Made by a program: the position numbers and the translations under genes. Positions 11,143 through 20,723 of a stretch of DNA of 30,431 nt are shown here, one piece after another (position 1 is the stretch's first letter; every line of letters begins with the position of its first letter). The notes under the pieces were generated by a model. The model made no database searches and was not told where the DNA came from. It was given only the letters and a program-made list of their open reading frames with translations. This DNA comes from Haplomitrium mnioides. Taxonomy: Eukaryota > Marchantiophyta > Haplomitriopsida > Calobryales. The stretch is taken from NCBI GenBank assembly GCA_049999725.1, contig JBNGIS010035974.1:35680-66110 (forward strand), given 5' to 3'.

Positions 11143-12503
11143 ATAGGGAAGAAAGCAATGCTTGATGCTCTCAAGAAATGCTCAAATGGATGATGGCAAA
11201 AAATAATGTTCAATGGAGTTCACGCAGAAATCAATAGAAGCAAGTCAAAGGAGAAAATGGAATGCTCAAAGCCGCAGCAAGGTGACTCAAATCAATGCTT
11301 GATGACAGAGAATTCACCAAAAAATTTAGATCACTAGATGCTATGAAGAAACCATGAAGAAATGCTCAAATCGATGATAACTAATGCTTGTAGAAATCAA
11401 CTAGAATAGTTGGAGAATAGCAATACAAAAATAGGCTTCAAAGATGTGGCACTTTGATGCATAGAAGAAGCATAGAAGAATTTTGCATAGTGGAAACCTG
11501 CAAAATAAGAAGTTGACACAAACACTAAAACAATTATCATAGAATAATTCAAGGGAAAAAGAAAACCGCAAATTGGAAGGAAAAACTAGTGCTAATGCAT
11601 AGTCCTAAGCTTGAATAATGGCATAAATCAGCAAAAATGGATGCTCAAAATCGTGTTGCCATGCTAACAGAAATAAGCAAAAATCAACACGTGGCAAAAT
11701 CGTGAAGAAACTCTCAAGCATTCAAGAGAAATGGTCAACCACATAAATGAGAAAGAAAAATTGTAGCACAACCCTAATATGTCCCAAACAATGCTTTGTT
11801 TTGGGCTTTGGAAAGCCAACCAATGGGATTTTGGGTCACATATACGGTTTTGCATGTGTTCGTTTTTCTTAGTAGAATAGAATTTAACATTTTATTATAT
11901 TTTGGTAGGGAAGATTGCACTTGTAGCTTGTATTAGCTTAGCCTTTTAAGCTGTTATTGTGTAGTATGTTTAACTACTTTTCTATGTATAAACTTTAATG
12001 AGTGCTTTCACATACAAGTTGAAGTAGGGATCTTGGATTTTTGGTGAAATGGTAAATGTTGCAAACCCTATAAAACTAGAGAGTTGGGAGATTATTTCTC
12101 ACCTTTTAGTAATTATTTTTGTGTCTAGAAGGCTACTAATGGTGTGAAGTCGATGCCTCAAACTTGTTTTGTGTTGGAAGAGAAGTTGTTCAAATTATGA
12201 GACATTGATGAGTTACTAGCACAACTACAGTTCACAAAGCACTCAAACTTGTTTTTTGTATTTCATGTTTGTATTATTTTAGGAGATCGTCTCTCCTCCC
12301 AACGGAGTATAGGATCTTGTGTGTCAAAATACTCATAGAAATCCTCTTTTGGGCTTGAGATTACTATCATAAGTGTTTATGCAGTAGGTAGAAAATCCCA
12401 CATTGTGTCTAATTCATGTAGTATGCAAACTATGTTTATAGTATTTTTTTCTCTTTTCTAGCTCATTAGTAATTTTCCCATATTTCATCTAATCTTCTGG
12501 TGC
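11143..12503. other. A-rich modular repeat remnant, then gene-free flank
   Basis: The first few hundred bases continue the CTCAAA-rich modular style. From about 11750 to the LTR at 12504 the sequence is AT-rich without a recognisable gene, RNA or terminal repeat. It ends GGTGC directly before the 5' LTR and does not match the five bases after the 3' LTR. Confidence 0.45.
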
Positions 12504-13022
12504 TGTAATAGTACAAACATGATGTTGTACTATATATAAGAAAATAGAGAGGAGTGAAAGAAGTGGTAGAGGGTTATTTTTAGGGTTGAAATCATTTTAA
12601 GTTTACTTGCATTTGAAGTTGCTCTAAGTGAAGTGGTATAGATTACTTTTAGGGTTGAAGTGGGATAAGATTACTTGCCTTCGAAGTTACTTTTATAGAA
12701 GCAAGATAGTATCACTTTTAGGATTGAAATCAAAAGTGACTTGTAAGTGAAGGAAGGGGGATGACACCTCCTTCTCTTGTATAAATAAAAGTGTTTTATA
12801 ACCCCACTCCTCATTCTGAAGTTCCTCTCGAATCACTTGGGTTCTTTGGTTGCTTGGCTTTTGCTTGCACTCTTGGTTTTAGCTTGGGCCTTGAGTTACA
12901 TAACCATATTAGAGCTATCTTGTAGTGGCTTTGCTTGCCTTATTGGTATTTGGTTGAAGAACTGTATTAGAGTTCACTATAAGTTCTTACTCATTTGGAA
13001 TTTGTCTTTGAGTTCTTTTACA
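12504..13022 (+). repeat. 5' LTR of the chromovirus
   Basis: Direct repeat of 20724-21241, starting TGTAAT and ending CA. Within U3 a unit of about 70 bp carrying TTTTAGGGTTGAA and TTACTTGC-TT-GAAGTTACTT is present about three times. A TATA-like TATAAATA lies at about 12780, giving a transcription start soon afterwards. The end is fixed by the primer binding site that follows. The 3' part can be read as a 103-codon hydrophobic open frame (12837-13148), which is LTR sequence and not a gene. Confidence 0.93.
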
Positions 13023-13040
13023 TTAGTATCAAAGCTATTG
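13023..13040 (+). other. Primer binding site, initiator Met-tRNA type
   Basis: TTAGTATCAAAGCTATTG follows the 5' LTR end immediately. It resembles the usual plant site TGGTATCAGAGC, complementary to the 3' end of initiator methionine tRNA, with two changes in the core. It would prime minus-strand DNA synthesis. Confidence 0.8.
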
Positions 13041-13052
13041 TTCTTTTTGGTG

Positions 13053-13730
13053 GTGAGTTACATGAAGAATCAAGGAGTAGTGGCTCAAGCAATGCAACAA
13101 GGGCTTGACCATCTTTCATGCCTTCTCGAAGTGAGAATGGAAAAATAAACAACTTTTTGAGAAGAAGAAAGTTATAAGCAATTTCTAACACCAAAAGCAT
13201 ATAATGGGAAGACAGTTTCTTGTACATCTAAGAATTTTATATTCAATTGTGAGCAATAATTTGAAGCTACAAACATTAGAGAAGATGGTCAACGAATTCT
13301 ATTTGCAGCAAGTCAACCAAGAGTTGCAAAGACTTGGTGGAGATATCAAATAGAACAAGTACAATATGGATTTGTTGCTTCTATTTTTTCTTGGTGTGAA
13401 TTCAAAGAAACAGTGATTTCAAGATTAAGGGTTTTAAATGCTTCAAAAGTAGCAAGAGATTGATTGGCTGAATCAAAACAACTTGGTTCAGTGAGAAGCT
13501 ATGTTACATAATTTCATGATATAATTATATAGATTTTTAATATAAGAGAAGAAGAAACACTAGACCGCTTTTTTCGAAGACTGAAGCCTCGCACGAGAAA
13601 AGAGGTGGCAATGAGTGAGCTTGCTAATTAGAAGAAGTAATGCGCATTGCGGAGCAGCATGACTCATGACTTACTACTACAGAAGCTAGGTCACTTTGGT
13701 GACATAGTTTTTAGGACTAAGAAAGAATAA
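13053..13730 (+). pseudogene. gag remnant of the chromovirus
   Basis: Gag would form the particle that packages element RNA. Just after the primer binding site an ATG at about 13061 opens a short frame (MKNQGVVAQAM) that stops at 13148. Beyond it, other frames give the retrotransposon gag pattern: AKTWWRYQIE, then SWCEFKETVISRF at about 13320-13425, and a later block with FFRRLKPRTRKEVAM at about 13567-13615, equivalent to the RFL-x-GL-x-P-x-x-R-x-EV block of plant gypsy gag. At least one internal stop and some frame changes break it. No CCHC zinc knuckle is convincing, since the coding sequence is interrupted soon after. Identification as gypsy gag is good; exact borders are not. Confidence 0.75.
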
Positions 13731-14029
13731 TAAATTAAACATGCCATTGTAGCAGTGTGACCAACCATAGAAGGGCATATATGTCAAATTAAAAGCTATT
13801 CAAAGATATAAGAACATTTTCTTTGGGAATTTACTCACGAGTACTCTTCCTTCCCTGTATGGTGAAGTTCTAGAGATCAAAGAGATTCTGCCTATCTGTT
13901 GTTTGAAGGTCCTAAGCTTGTTAACTGTCAAAGAATCACAGTGAGGCATCCATGGAGGGTGAGAAGAAGAATTTCTGTTTGTGGAAGTCTAGTAAAAATA
14001 AGAAATTACTCTTGGGAGCAATTATAAAG
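13731..14029. other. Junction between gag and inserted sequence
   Basis: Gag homology fades after about 13730. TGTCAAAG at about 13928 could be the start of the inserted LTR-like sequence, by analogy with TGTCAG at 2150. I could not locate target duplications, so the junction is not fixed. Confidence 0.35.
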
Positions 14030-14300
14030 TGAAAATTTTTAAAATTATAATAATAAGAAAATAAAAATAAAAATAATGCTAATCTAATGTCGAAGGCTAG
14101 CCATTCTCTATGCTATAGTTGGAGGACAACCCGCCATATAATGGCATTTATATATCAAAAGTCAAGAAAGAGCCTTGGACTAGGTTTGTCCATGGGCAGA
14201 TTTTGGATATGTGGGGAGCCTTATACCTCATAAGAGAGATACTGTTCAAGATGTGAGAAGGGGAAAACCCTTATATACAATGACTAGAAACTTGTGAAGC
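14030..14300 (+). repeat. LTR-like sequence, copy B, nested in the chromovirus
   Basis: Related in block order to 2245-2500: A/T-rich run, GTCGAAGGCTAGCC, GGAGGACA, ACTAGGTTTGTCCATGGGCAG, GGATATGTGG, CCTTATAC, and a TATA segment CCCTTATATACAATGACTAG. It lies between the gag and PR parts of the chromovirus, so it most likely arrived by insertion of a second element into the first. Its matching second LTR was not found, so it may be a solo or truncated LTR. Confidence 0.6.
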
Positions 14301-15089
14301 ACTTATGGGATTAATTCCTACTCTTGCTCCACACAAGGCAATGCGACACGTGGTAATGAGAACAAGTACAAGACCAAGTGATGGCATGTTATCTTTGTTG
14401 CAATTATGTGAAGATGAATGGACTAATGGATTGACAAGGTCTCTAAGTAGTGTCTAAGGAGCTCATTGATCTATGATCAGACAATTTGTCTTGAGAAGCA
14501 TACATGTTTTGGAGAGGCATCTGAGATCTCCTGACGGTTTCTTAGGAGGCTGGGAGTGGAGTTATTTAACTTGCACAGGCATTCACTTACTCAAAAGAGA
14601 TCGAGACCAGTAGCACAAAGAGCAGCGTAAAATTGGAAATTGAGGAAGTTCAAACTGCAAGAGCACCCAAAGGGAATTGAATTCTCAAATTTTGGAAGAG
14701 CAAAAACGAAAGGTTCAACGTTTAACAGAAGAAAAAAATTCAAGAAGGAAGAGGGAGCAGTTCTATGACTCCATGTATATGTGTGAATGTAGTGCAAAAT
14801 CAGAGTCACTACTCCAAGATCACAAGCAACAGTAGGAGATGCATGTTGAATTGCGACCTCTTTCCTACACCCAAAATGAATACAACATGAATATGTAGAT
14901 TGCATAATTGCAAGCCTCGTCCTTCAACGATAATGAGCAAATGATAAAAATGCAAGCATAAGATGGCAAGAAATCATTTTGCAATAAGGATGTGTTTGCA
15001 ATTAAGGATGCTCGCGATAGAGCTTTCTCTTGAATTATAATCCTGATTTGGAGTTCCTTGCCTCCACTTGTTTCTTGCGATATATAGAA
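14301..15089. other. Inserted sequence, weak coiled-coil-like coding traces
   Basis: No clear gene. In one + strand frame near 14670-14830 a charged peptide can be read (QILEEQKRKVQRLTEEK, later a stop), which looks coiled-coil-like but has no family I recognise. The opposite strand has a 104-codon frame (14591-14905) without recognisable motifs. Both may be chance or remnants of a captured gene. Confidence 0.35.
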
Positions 15090-15480
15090 GAGGATGACTT
15101 ACCTTAGGCATTGGAATTATTTGCCAAGATGAAGCATGCTTGTGTTACTCCAGACAACTTCACCTATGTTGCATGGTTAGCTATTGTTGGAAATGTTAGA
15201 TCAAGCTTGAATGGAAGTGAGATGTGGCTACAAGAGGAGGTGGGTAAAAGATTGACAACAATAAAATTGGACATGGCACGATCTGGGGCAATATATACAA
15301 AGGAATCTATTAATATAGTGATACATGTGTTGGGGAGAAGAGAGCATGCTGGAAGCTATTCTTGAGTGATTTCATCTTGGACAGAATGACAAATGTCACG
15401 ACAACCTGCTTCTAGATAGTACAACATATAACACTGTGATACAAAGATTTGTGGTTACAAAGCATGGAATGAGCAGCAAT
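15090..15480 (+). pseudogene. PPR-protein gene fragment
   Basis: Pentatricopeptide-repeat proteins bind organellar RNA and form a very large family in land plants. From about 15098 the frame gives ALELFAKMKHACVTPDNFTY, which fits the PPR consensus (AL-x-LF-x-M, then V-x-PD-x-x-TY). In another frame at about 15404-15480, after a stop, comes LLLDSTTYNTVIQRF with KHGM, a second PPR-like helix pair. Only about two units are visible, in different frames, with stops at 15098, 15363 and 15480, against ten or more units in a normal gene. There is no start or upstream exon. It lies within sequence that separates gag from pol of the chromovirus, so it is best read as a captured or inserted fragment. 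Moderately sure of the family, because the repeat is short and degenerate. Confidence 0.55.
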
Positions 15481-15930
15481 TGAAAGTTTGAAAAGCTGGC
15501 AGAAGCAAAAAACAGAGAAAAGCTAACAGATGTGAAAAATCAAAACAAGGATCTAAAGAGAAATGAATATGCAACAAAGGAGCGCCAACAAAAAATGAAA
15601 GAGAAGGGATCTCTAGAAACAAAAAGTTTGCTTGAGAAATTTCGAAGTGTGAATCAAATCTTGGATCAATAGAGCTTACTAGAAGTTTGAAAAACTCCAG
15701 GGTTGAAAGTTTAAAAAGCTAGCAGTAATGAAAATTTGAAAATAGGAAAATGAAAGTTTGAAAGAGGAGTCTAGAAAATGAAAGTTCGAAAGGGAGGCTC
15801 CAGAAACCTAAAAGTTTGAATGTGGAGAAAATACTAGAATGCGAAAGTTCGAATTGGCAAGCAGCGCCATAAGTGAAAGTTCAACAAGTTATAAGTTAGA
15901 AATTTCAAAACAGAGTTAGTGAAGGTTCAA
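15479..15930 (+). repeat. Cluster of GAAAGTTYGAA words
   Basis: About nine copies of GAAAGTTTGAA or GAAAGTTCGAA and near variants occur at irregular spacing, between runs such as AAGCTGGCAG and AAGCTAGCAG. GAAAGTTCGAATCGG at about 3518 is a distant relative. Irregular spacing argues against a simple satellite; it may be an imperfect regulatory or untranslated repeat of the inserted element. Confidence 0.6.
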
Positions 15931-17304
15931 TATTTAGTGTAAGAACATTTGTTAGTATTAGTTCTAATTAGAAGAGAAAATAGATTAGAAGGAAGGAGAT
16001 AGTAGCTAGTTAGGGATTCTTGATAATATTATTAAATATCAGTTAGAGAGGTAGTGTGAAATTTCATATATGAACACTTAGATTTAGAACGTTAGGTTCT
16101 TATAGAAAATGTTAGTGGTGATCATTAGAAGGATAACTAATGTTACGGCAGTTATTTCCTTGTGAGATTTTGGAGAGAGCTCTCATGCGCGTGAACTTGG
16201 TGAAGGAATAGATTGAGAGCATCCTCTCATCTTTGCAATTCAGTCATTATATTATTGTTGTAATTGAAATTCTGGATTGTGAATTTATGAAGTAAAGAGG
16301 AATTTGATTTTGAGAATAGAAAGGATGGAATGCTCAGTTGTTGTTGTGTATGCATGGATGAAAATTGAATGAGCATGAGCATCTAAATGAGTGTCCATTA
16401 GATGAGAAGAAACTCTATGAAATGTGTTGTGGTCAGTAGAGAAGTGCCTTCTCTAAAATTAGAGAAGTGAGCATGAATTTTGAATCTTTTAAACAAATTC
16501 CAGATCCAAGAGCCATGGGTGTTACAAGGAGGGAGTGTCCTTGAACATTGTATGTGGGATTGGCAGTCTACATAATAAAGTAGTAATCTTATTCATATAG
16601 GAGTGGAGGCCTTGGGGGTGAGTGTTTAGAGTTTCAAGGAGAGTTGTTGTACTTCTTAGCTGATAACAACAAGATGAGGAGTGACCTTCTGAGATTCTAG
16701 CTTGAATATCAATTTCAGGGATCTCCTTGTTTATGTCTTAGCTCTATAGGGTTCTAACTTGGTTGGAGCACAGTTTAGAGCTGTAGGTAGAAGAGTAGTG
16801 ATGTGCATTGAAATCAGGTCTTATAATTAGTTACTAGAGAAGCAAAGCTGAGGAGAAAGGAGGTTGGTGAAGAAGTGGCATTGGCTGCTGTTCATCTGCA
16901 GAAGTAGTCCTTGAGAGCAAGAAAGTAGATGAGTATTGTGAGTCAAGTAAATATCATGCTTGTGTTCTGAAAACATGCAAGTGAATGAAAATTTGTGATG
17001 ATAAATGGTTTAAATTTGACATGCTAGTGCTTGAAGGGTTGTTTTTCCTCGAGTGTTGTTTGGGAGGAAGTAAGGAAAGAGGGACTAATCAGCAAAGAGA
17101 CTGATCTATAGGTTTTAGTCAGCCTTAAGTGACTGGAAATGATAAGAAGTGACATAAAGATAGCAAATGTTTAGATCCCTCGTAGGAATGAACCATGATA
17201 CCTCTATATTGGTGTGATTGCCTATTGCTATGCTACAATAGTCATGTTCTCAACCATTCAAATGACATACTAAAAACTTCACTAGCTCTAATGGAATTAA
17301 AAGC
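15931..17304. other. Inserted or non-coding sequence, no gene seen
   Basis: Nothing coding is recognisable. The part at 16140-16290, with CTCTCATCTTTGCAATTCAG and a TTGTTGTAATTG run, resembles the R/U5 part of a plant LTR in style only. No primer binding site follows it. The boundary where chromovirus sequence resumes lies between about 17160 and 17300. Confidence 0.4.
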
Positions 17305-17690
17305 TTGACAAGAATTCGAAGTACCTTGTTCCATCTTGATGGTATGATTGAAGAGCACTCTTGTAGAATGTTGGTGGATAGCATGAGTTCTAAAAATCTT
17401 ATGTCACTGTGTTTTGCTAAGATAATCAAAGCAAAATTTATGCTTATCAAGGGAAGTGTTGTGACTATGGCTGATGGCCAAAGGCATGACGTGTTTCGCG
17501 TAGAGAAGCCATTCTTTGTAAGGATTGGACAAGAGCACACATAATATATGAAATTTTTTATTACACTTGAACAATATGACATTATTTTAGGGTTTCCATG
17601 GCTTGAAGATCGATACGCTCGAGTTGATTAGGCAAAACAAAAAATTCAAGTTACCTTACAAGGTAAGAATTTTTTTTTTTGGTGTTCAAC
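17305..17690 (+). pseudogene. Chromovirus aspartic protease, degraded
   Basis: The protease would cut the Gag-Pol polyprotein. The frame at 17305-17544 reads MIEEHSCRMLVDSMSSKNLM, aligning with the retropepsin site (IDSG-A/T-S/T), but the conserved Gly after Asp-Ser is Met here, so the active-site loop is damaged. After a stop at 17542 the same frame gives YDIILGFPWLEDRYARVD (about 17575-17630), the characteristic second block (D-x-ILG-x-PWL), and another stop. A T run at about 17670 lies near a likely frame change into the linker before RT. Placement before RT on the same strand supports the call. Confidence 0.8.
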
Positions 17691-17942
17691 ATTGTTGGTG
17701 AAGAAGCCTAAATCAATTAAGCATATTAATTTAATGGAGCAAGAGTTGCATGTCTTTGTTGTTTGGATCAAGCCCATCATGGACTTGAGTAAAGAGGGAG
17801 AAACATTTGCGTCTAAATCAAAGATAGATGATATTTTGAAGGTGTTTGCTGATGTGTTTTTGGAGGGTTTGCAAAAGAGGTTACCAGATAATCGAGGAAT
17901 GCATTGTCCAATTGAGTTGATACTAGAAAGTACTCTTTATAA

Positions 17943-18660
17943 TTAACCTATATATTGGTTGCCACCACAAGAATTAGAGAAGATTCTGAAGACCTTGATT
18001 AATCTTCTTGAGAAGGATTTCATTCAACATAGTACTTCACATTATGGAGCTCCGGTATTCTTTGTACCAAAGAAAGATGGTGGATTTCATCTTTGTAGAG
18101 ATTATTGAGGCTTGAACAATCAAACGGTGAAGAGTGTCTATCCTCTACCTCGTATTGATGATTTGTTAGATCAGTTGAGTAGTGCGTGATTCTTTTCTAA
18201 GTTGGATCTTTGAAGTGACTATTAGCAAATTTCTATCAAGCCAAGTGATGTGCCAAAGATAGTTTTTTGCACAAAGTATAGGCATTTTGAGTGGAAGGCT
18301 TGATACATTTGATCTTACTAATGCTCTGACAATAGTCATCGATCAAATGCATCGAGTTTATGATGGGTTATTAGATAAGTTAGTGTTGGTGTTCTTGGAC
18401 GATATCCTTATCTTTAGCAAAAGTAAAGTTGAGCATCATGTTCATCTCAAAGAAGTATTGCAAAGACTATGTAATTGGAATTTTTATTACAAGAAGTCTA
18501 AGTGTGAGTTTTGGAAGTAAGAGGTGACTTACCTAAGATATAAAGTGTATGCGGATGGCATCAAGATGGGGGAAGAGAAAATTAAGGCTATTATAGAGTA
18601 GCCACACCAAATGATGCAAAAGATGTTTGAGATTTCAATGGATTAGTAAGTTTTTATCAA
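17943..18660 (+). pseudogene. Chromovirus reverse transcriptase, degraded
   Basis: Copies element RNA to DNA in active relatives. From 17943, after a stop, the frame gives PIYWLPPQELEKI, SHYGAPVFFVPKKDGGFHLC, VYPLPRIDDLLDQL and SKLDL, the normal order of gypsy RT blocks. At least four in-frame stops fall in this block, mostly TGA or TAG at positions where the family has Arg or Gln. A frameshift at about 18280 moves the palm core to another frame, where LVFLDDILIFSKS (18287-18520) carries the paired Asp of the active site, with Phe-Leu in place of the usual Tyr-x. The thumb part (VTYLRYKV-like) continues to about 18660 with further breaks. Confidence 0.9.
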
Positions 18661-18689
18661 AGATTCATCTATTACTATGCTCATATTGC

Positions 18690-19180
18690 TGCACCGTTTA
18701 CGTATTTTCTAGGCCAAGATGCAAAATTTGAATAGAAAACCAAAGAACAAGGGGCATTTCAACAACTCAATGATGCGATGTCTTCTTGTCCAATTCTACA
18801 ACCATATGACCCAAAGGCACATTGTATAGTTGATTTTGATGCCTCTAATTTTGATATTAGAGTAGTGTTACAACAAGAGTTTGAGGGTGGACTTCATCCA
18901 ATTGCCTTTATGTCACATCAACTAAATGTGCTAGAGAGAAATTATTCTACAATGGATAAAGAGTCATTGGCAATGGATTATGCAACCAAGGTTTGGAGAC
19001 AAATATCTTCTTGGAAAGCATGTGCTTATGTGCACTAATCACAAGCCCTTGCTGCAACCAATTCACTTGGGAAATATGACAAATCGTCATCATCAATGGG
19101 AAGATCAACTATATCTCTTTGATATCAAGTTGGAGTACAAGCCGAGAAGGTTCCACACCATTCTTCATGAATTATCATGA
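18690..19180 (+). pseudogene. Chromovirus RNase H, degraded
   Basis: Removes the RNA strand during reverse transcription. The frame 18778-19038 reads CPILQPYDPKAHCIVDFDAS (first catalytic Asp), PIAFMSHQLNVLERNY and KESLA (catalytic Glu). The last block is in another frame (18980-19180): VLMCTNHKPL, where the usual catalytic Asp before His-Lys-Pro-Leu is Asn, then HHQWEDQLYLFDIKLEYKP. The Asp-to-Asn change fits a single G-to-A transition. A frame change near 19000 and a stop at about 19178 complete the inactivation. Confidence 0.88.
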
Positions 19181-19204
19181 AGACTAGATCATTGATTTAG
19201 TACA

Positions 19205-20480
19205 TTGGAGGTTGCAAATGTTAGTATATTACATCTTGATGAAGCAACTAGTGATGGCTTTCAACAAAAGTTGCTAGAAGATGTTATTTTTAATCTTATT
19301 AGAACACTTCTAGCAATCAAAGATAATGAGTATCAAGTCTTTTCCATTTTGGATGGTATTCTCTATCAAGACCATAAAATATATGTTCCACAAGATGATG
19401 TATTTCGAATGGCCTGCTTACAAGAAGCACATGGTATTCAAATCTCTATGCATGTTGGGGTAGACAAAATTTTGGAGTTGCTTCAACACACTTTGTGGTG
19501 CCTAAACCTAGCTCAAGATGTTTGTGGCTTTGTTTGTTCTTGTGAAAGTTGCCAGCAAACTAAGGCTTCAAATCAAAACCCAATTGATCTTCTTCAACCA
19601 CTATTGATTCCTACTACTTGTTGGGAACATGTAAGTTTAGATCTTGTCACTTTGCTTCCAACCATGTATCGTGGGTTTACTACTATTGTGGTGTTTGTGG
19701 ACAAGCTACGAAAACATATTCATCTACCACCAATGGTGGATGCACCACAATTGATGAAGATTTACTTTGATTCAATTTTTTGTTTTCATAGAATGCCAAA
19801 GGTGTTAATGTTTGATAGAGATCCACAATTCTTTGGGAAGTTTTAGAAAGAGTTGTTCACACTTTTGAGTACCAAAATATCTATGTCTATGACTTATCAT
19901 CCTTAAACAAATAGGCAAATCGAACCAGTGAATTGTATTGTGGAGGATATGCTTTAAAAGTTTATCAACGTTCATCACATGAATTGGGATATCTTCTTAC
20001 CGATTGTCGAGTTGGCATACAACAATTCCAAACAAGCAAGTATTGGATTTTCTCATTTCTTTCTTAATTAAGATCAACATCCTCTTTGTTCTCGATGGTT
20101 TGCTTTCTTCGTCCTCTTTCAATATTCCAAGTCTTTCTACATTTTTGTCTCACTTATCTTCCTCTTTGCAAGATGACCAAAACCATCTTGCTATTGCTCA
20201 AAATTGGCAAAAATAATATGCCAGTAAACATCATCATGATTTCTCTTATGTTTTAGATGACTAAGTTATGCTTTCTACTTATGATCTTCCATTGTCTTTA
20301 GATACTCAAGTCTGTAAGTTATCTCCAACTTGGATTGGTACATTCTCAATTTCTCAAGTTGCTTCTCCCATTGCATACAAACTTGATCTTCCTCTCCATA
20401 TAAAGATTCATCTTGTATTCTATGCATCTAAACTTCAGCATTTTGTTTCTAGTCCATCTTTGTTTCCAAATCATGTTTAA
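19205..20480 (+). pseudogene. Chromovirus integrase, degraded
   Basis: Inserts element DNA into the genome. The longest open part is 213 codons (19205-19846). It has a zinc-binding HHCC region (EAHGIQISMHVGVDKILELL, then CGFVCSCESCQQTKA) and the core DLVTLLPTMYRG, VFVDKLRKHIHLP and FDRDPQFFG, giving two catalytic Asp. A TAG at 19844 interrupts. The same frame continues with MTYHP, a stop, RQIEPVN (catalytic Glu) and ELAYNNSKQ. The C-terminal GPY/F-like part follows at 20310-20450 (LSPTWIGTFSISQVASPIAY, IHLVFYASKLQHF). Stops replace family Gln or Trp codons. It leads directly into the chromodomain. Confidence 0.9.
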
Positions 20481-20496
20481 ATTCCTCTTTCACTAT

Positions 20497-20700
20497 TGTT
20501 CTTGATGATTATAAAGAATATGAGATGGCTCGTATTTTGGCTAAATGAGTCCTCAAACATTGGTAACATCCTCAATATCAATGTAAAGTTTTGTGGAAGG
20601 GATATCCGCTTCATGATGCTACTTAGGAGCCGTGTTCTATTCTTGAGAATGCTCAAGAGGCTATTCGGCTATTTGAAACTGTTGGTTATGACAAGGACGC
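20497..20700 (+). pseudogene. Integrase C-terminal chromodomain
   Basis: Chromodomains on chromovirus integrases bind methylated histone tails and direct insertion to heterochromatin. The frame reads LDDYKEYEMARILAK, a stop, VLKHW, a stop, QYQCKVLWKGYPLHDAT, a stop, then EPCSILENAQEAIRLFE. This fits the canonical chromodomain pattern (YEVEKIL, then YLVKWKGYP, ATWEP and LENA). The three aromatic cage positions are still present (Tyr of EYE, Trp and Tyr of LWKGY). The three stops are TGA, TAA and TAG, the last at the usual Trp before Glu-Pro. The LTR starts 24 bp later, with no clear polypurine tract between. Confidence 0.85.
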
Positions 20701-20723
20701 CACCCATTAGAAGACATAGATTA

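Noticed and set aside
12837-13148. 103-codon hydrophobic protein (membrane peptide)
   Set aside because: It lies across the end of the 5' LTR, the primer binding site and the first gag codons. The LTR half recurs at 21060, so it is LTR sequence and not a membrane protein gene.
17200-17270. CCHC zinc knuckle of the chromovirus gag
   Set aside because: Cys and His codons cluster here (TGC TAC AAT AGT CAT), but the spacing does not give a proper C-x2-C-x4-H-x4-C in one frame.
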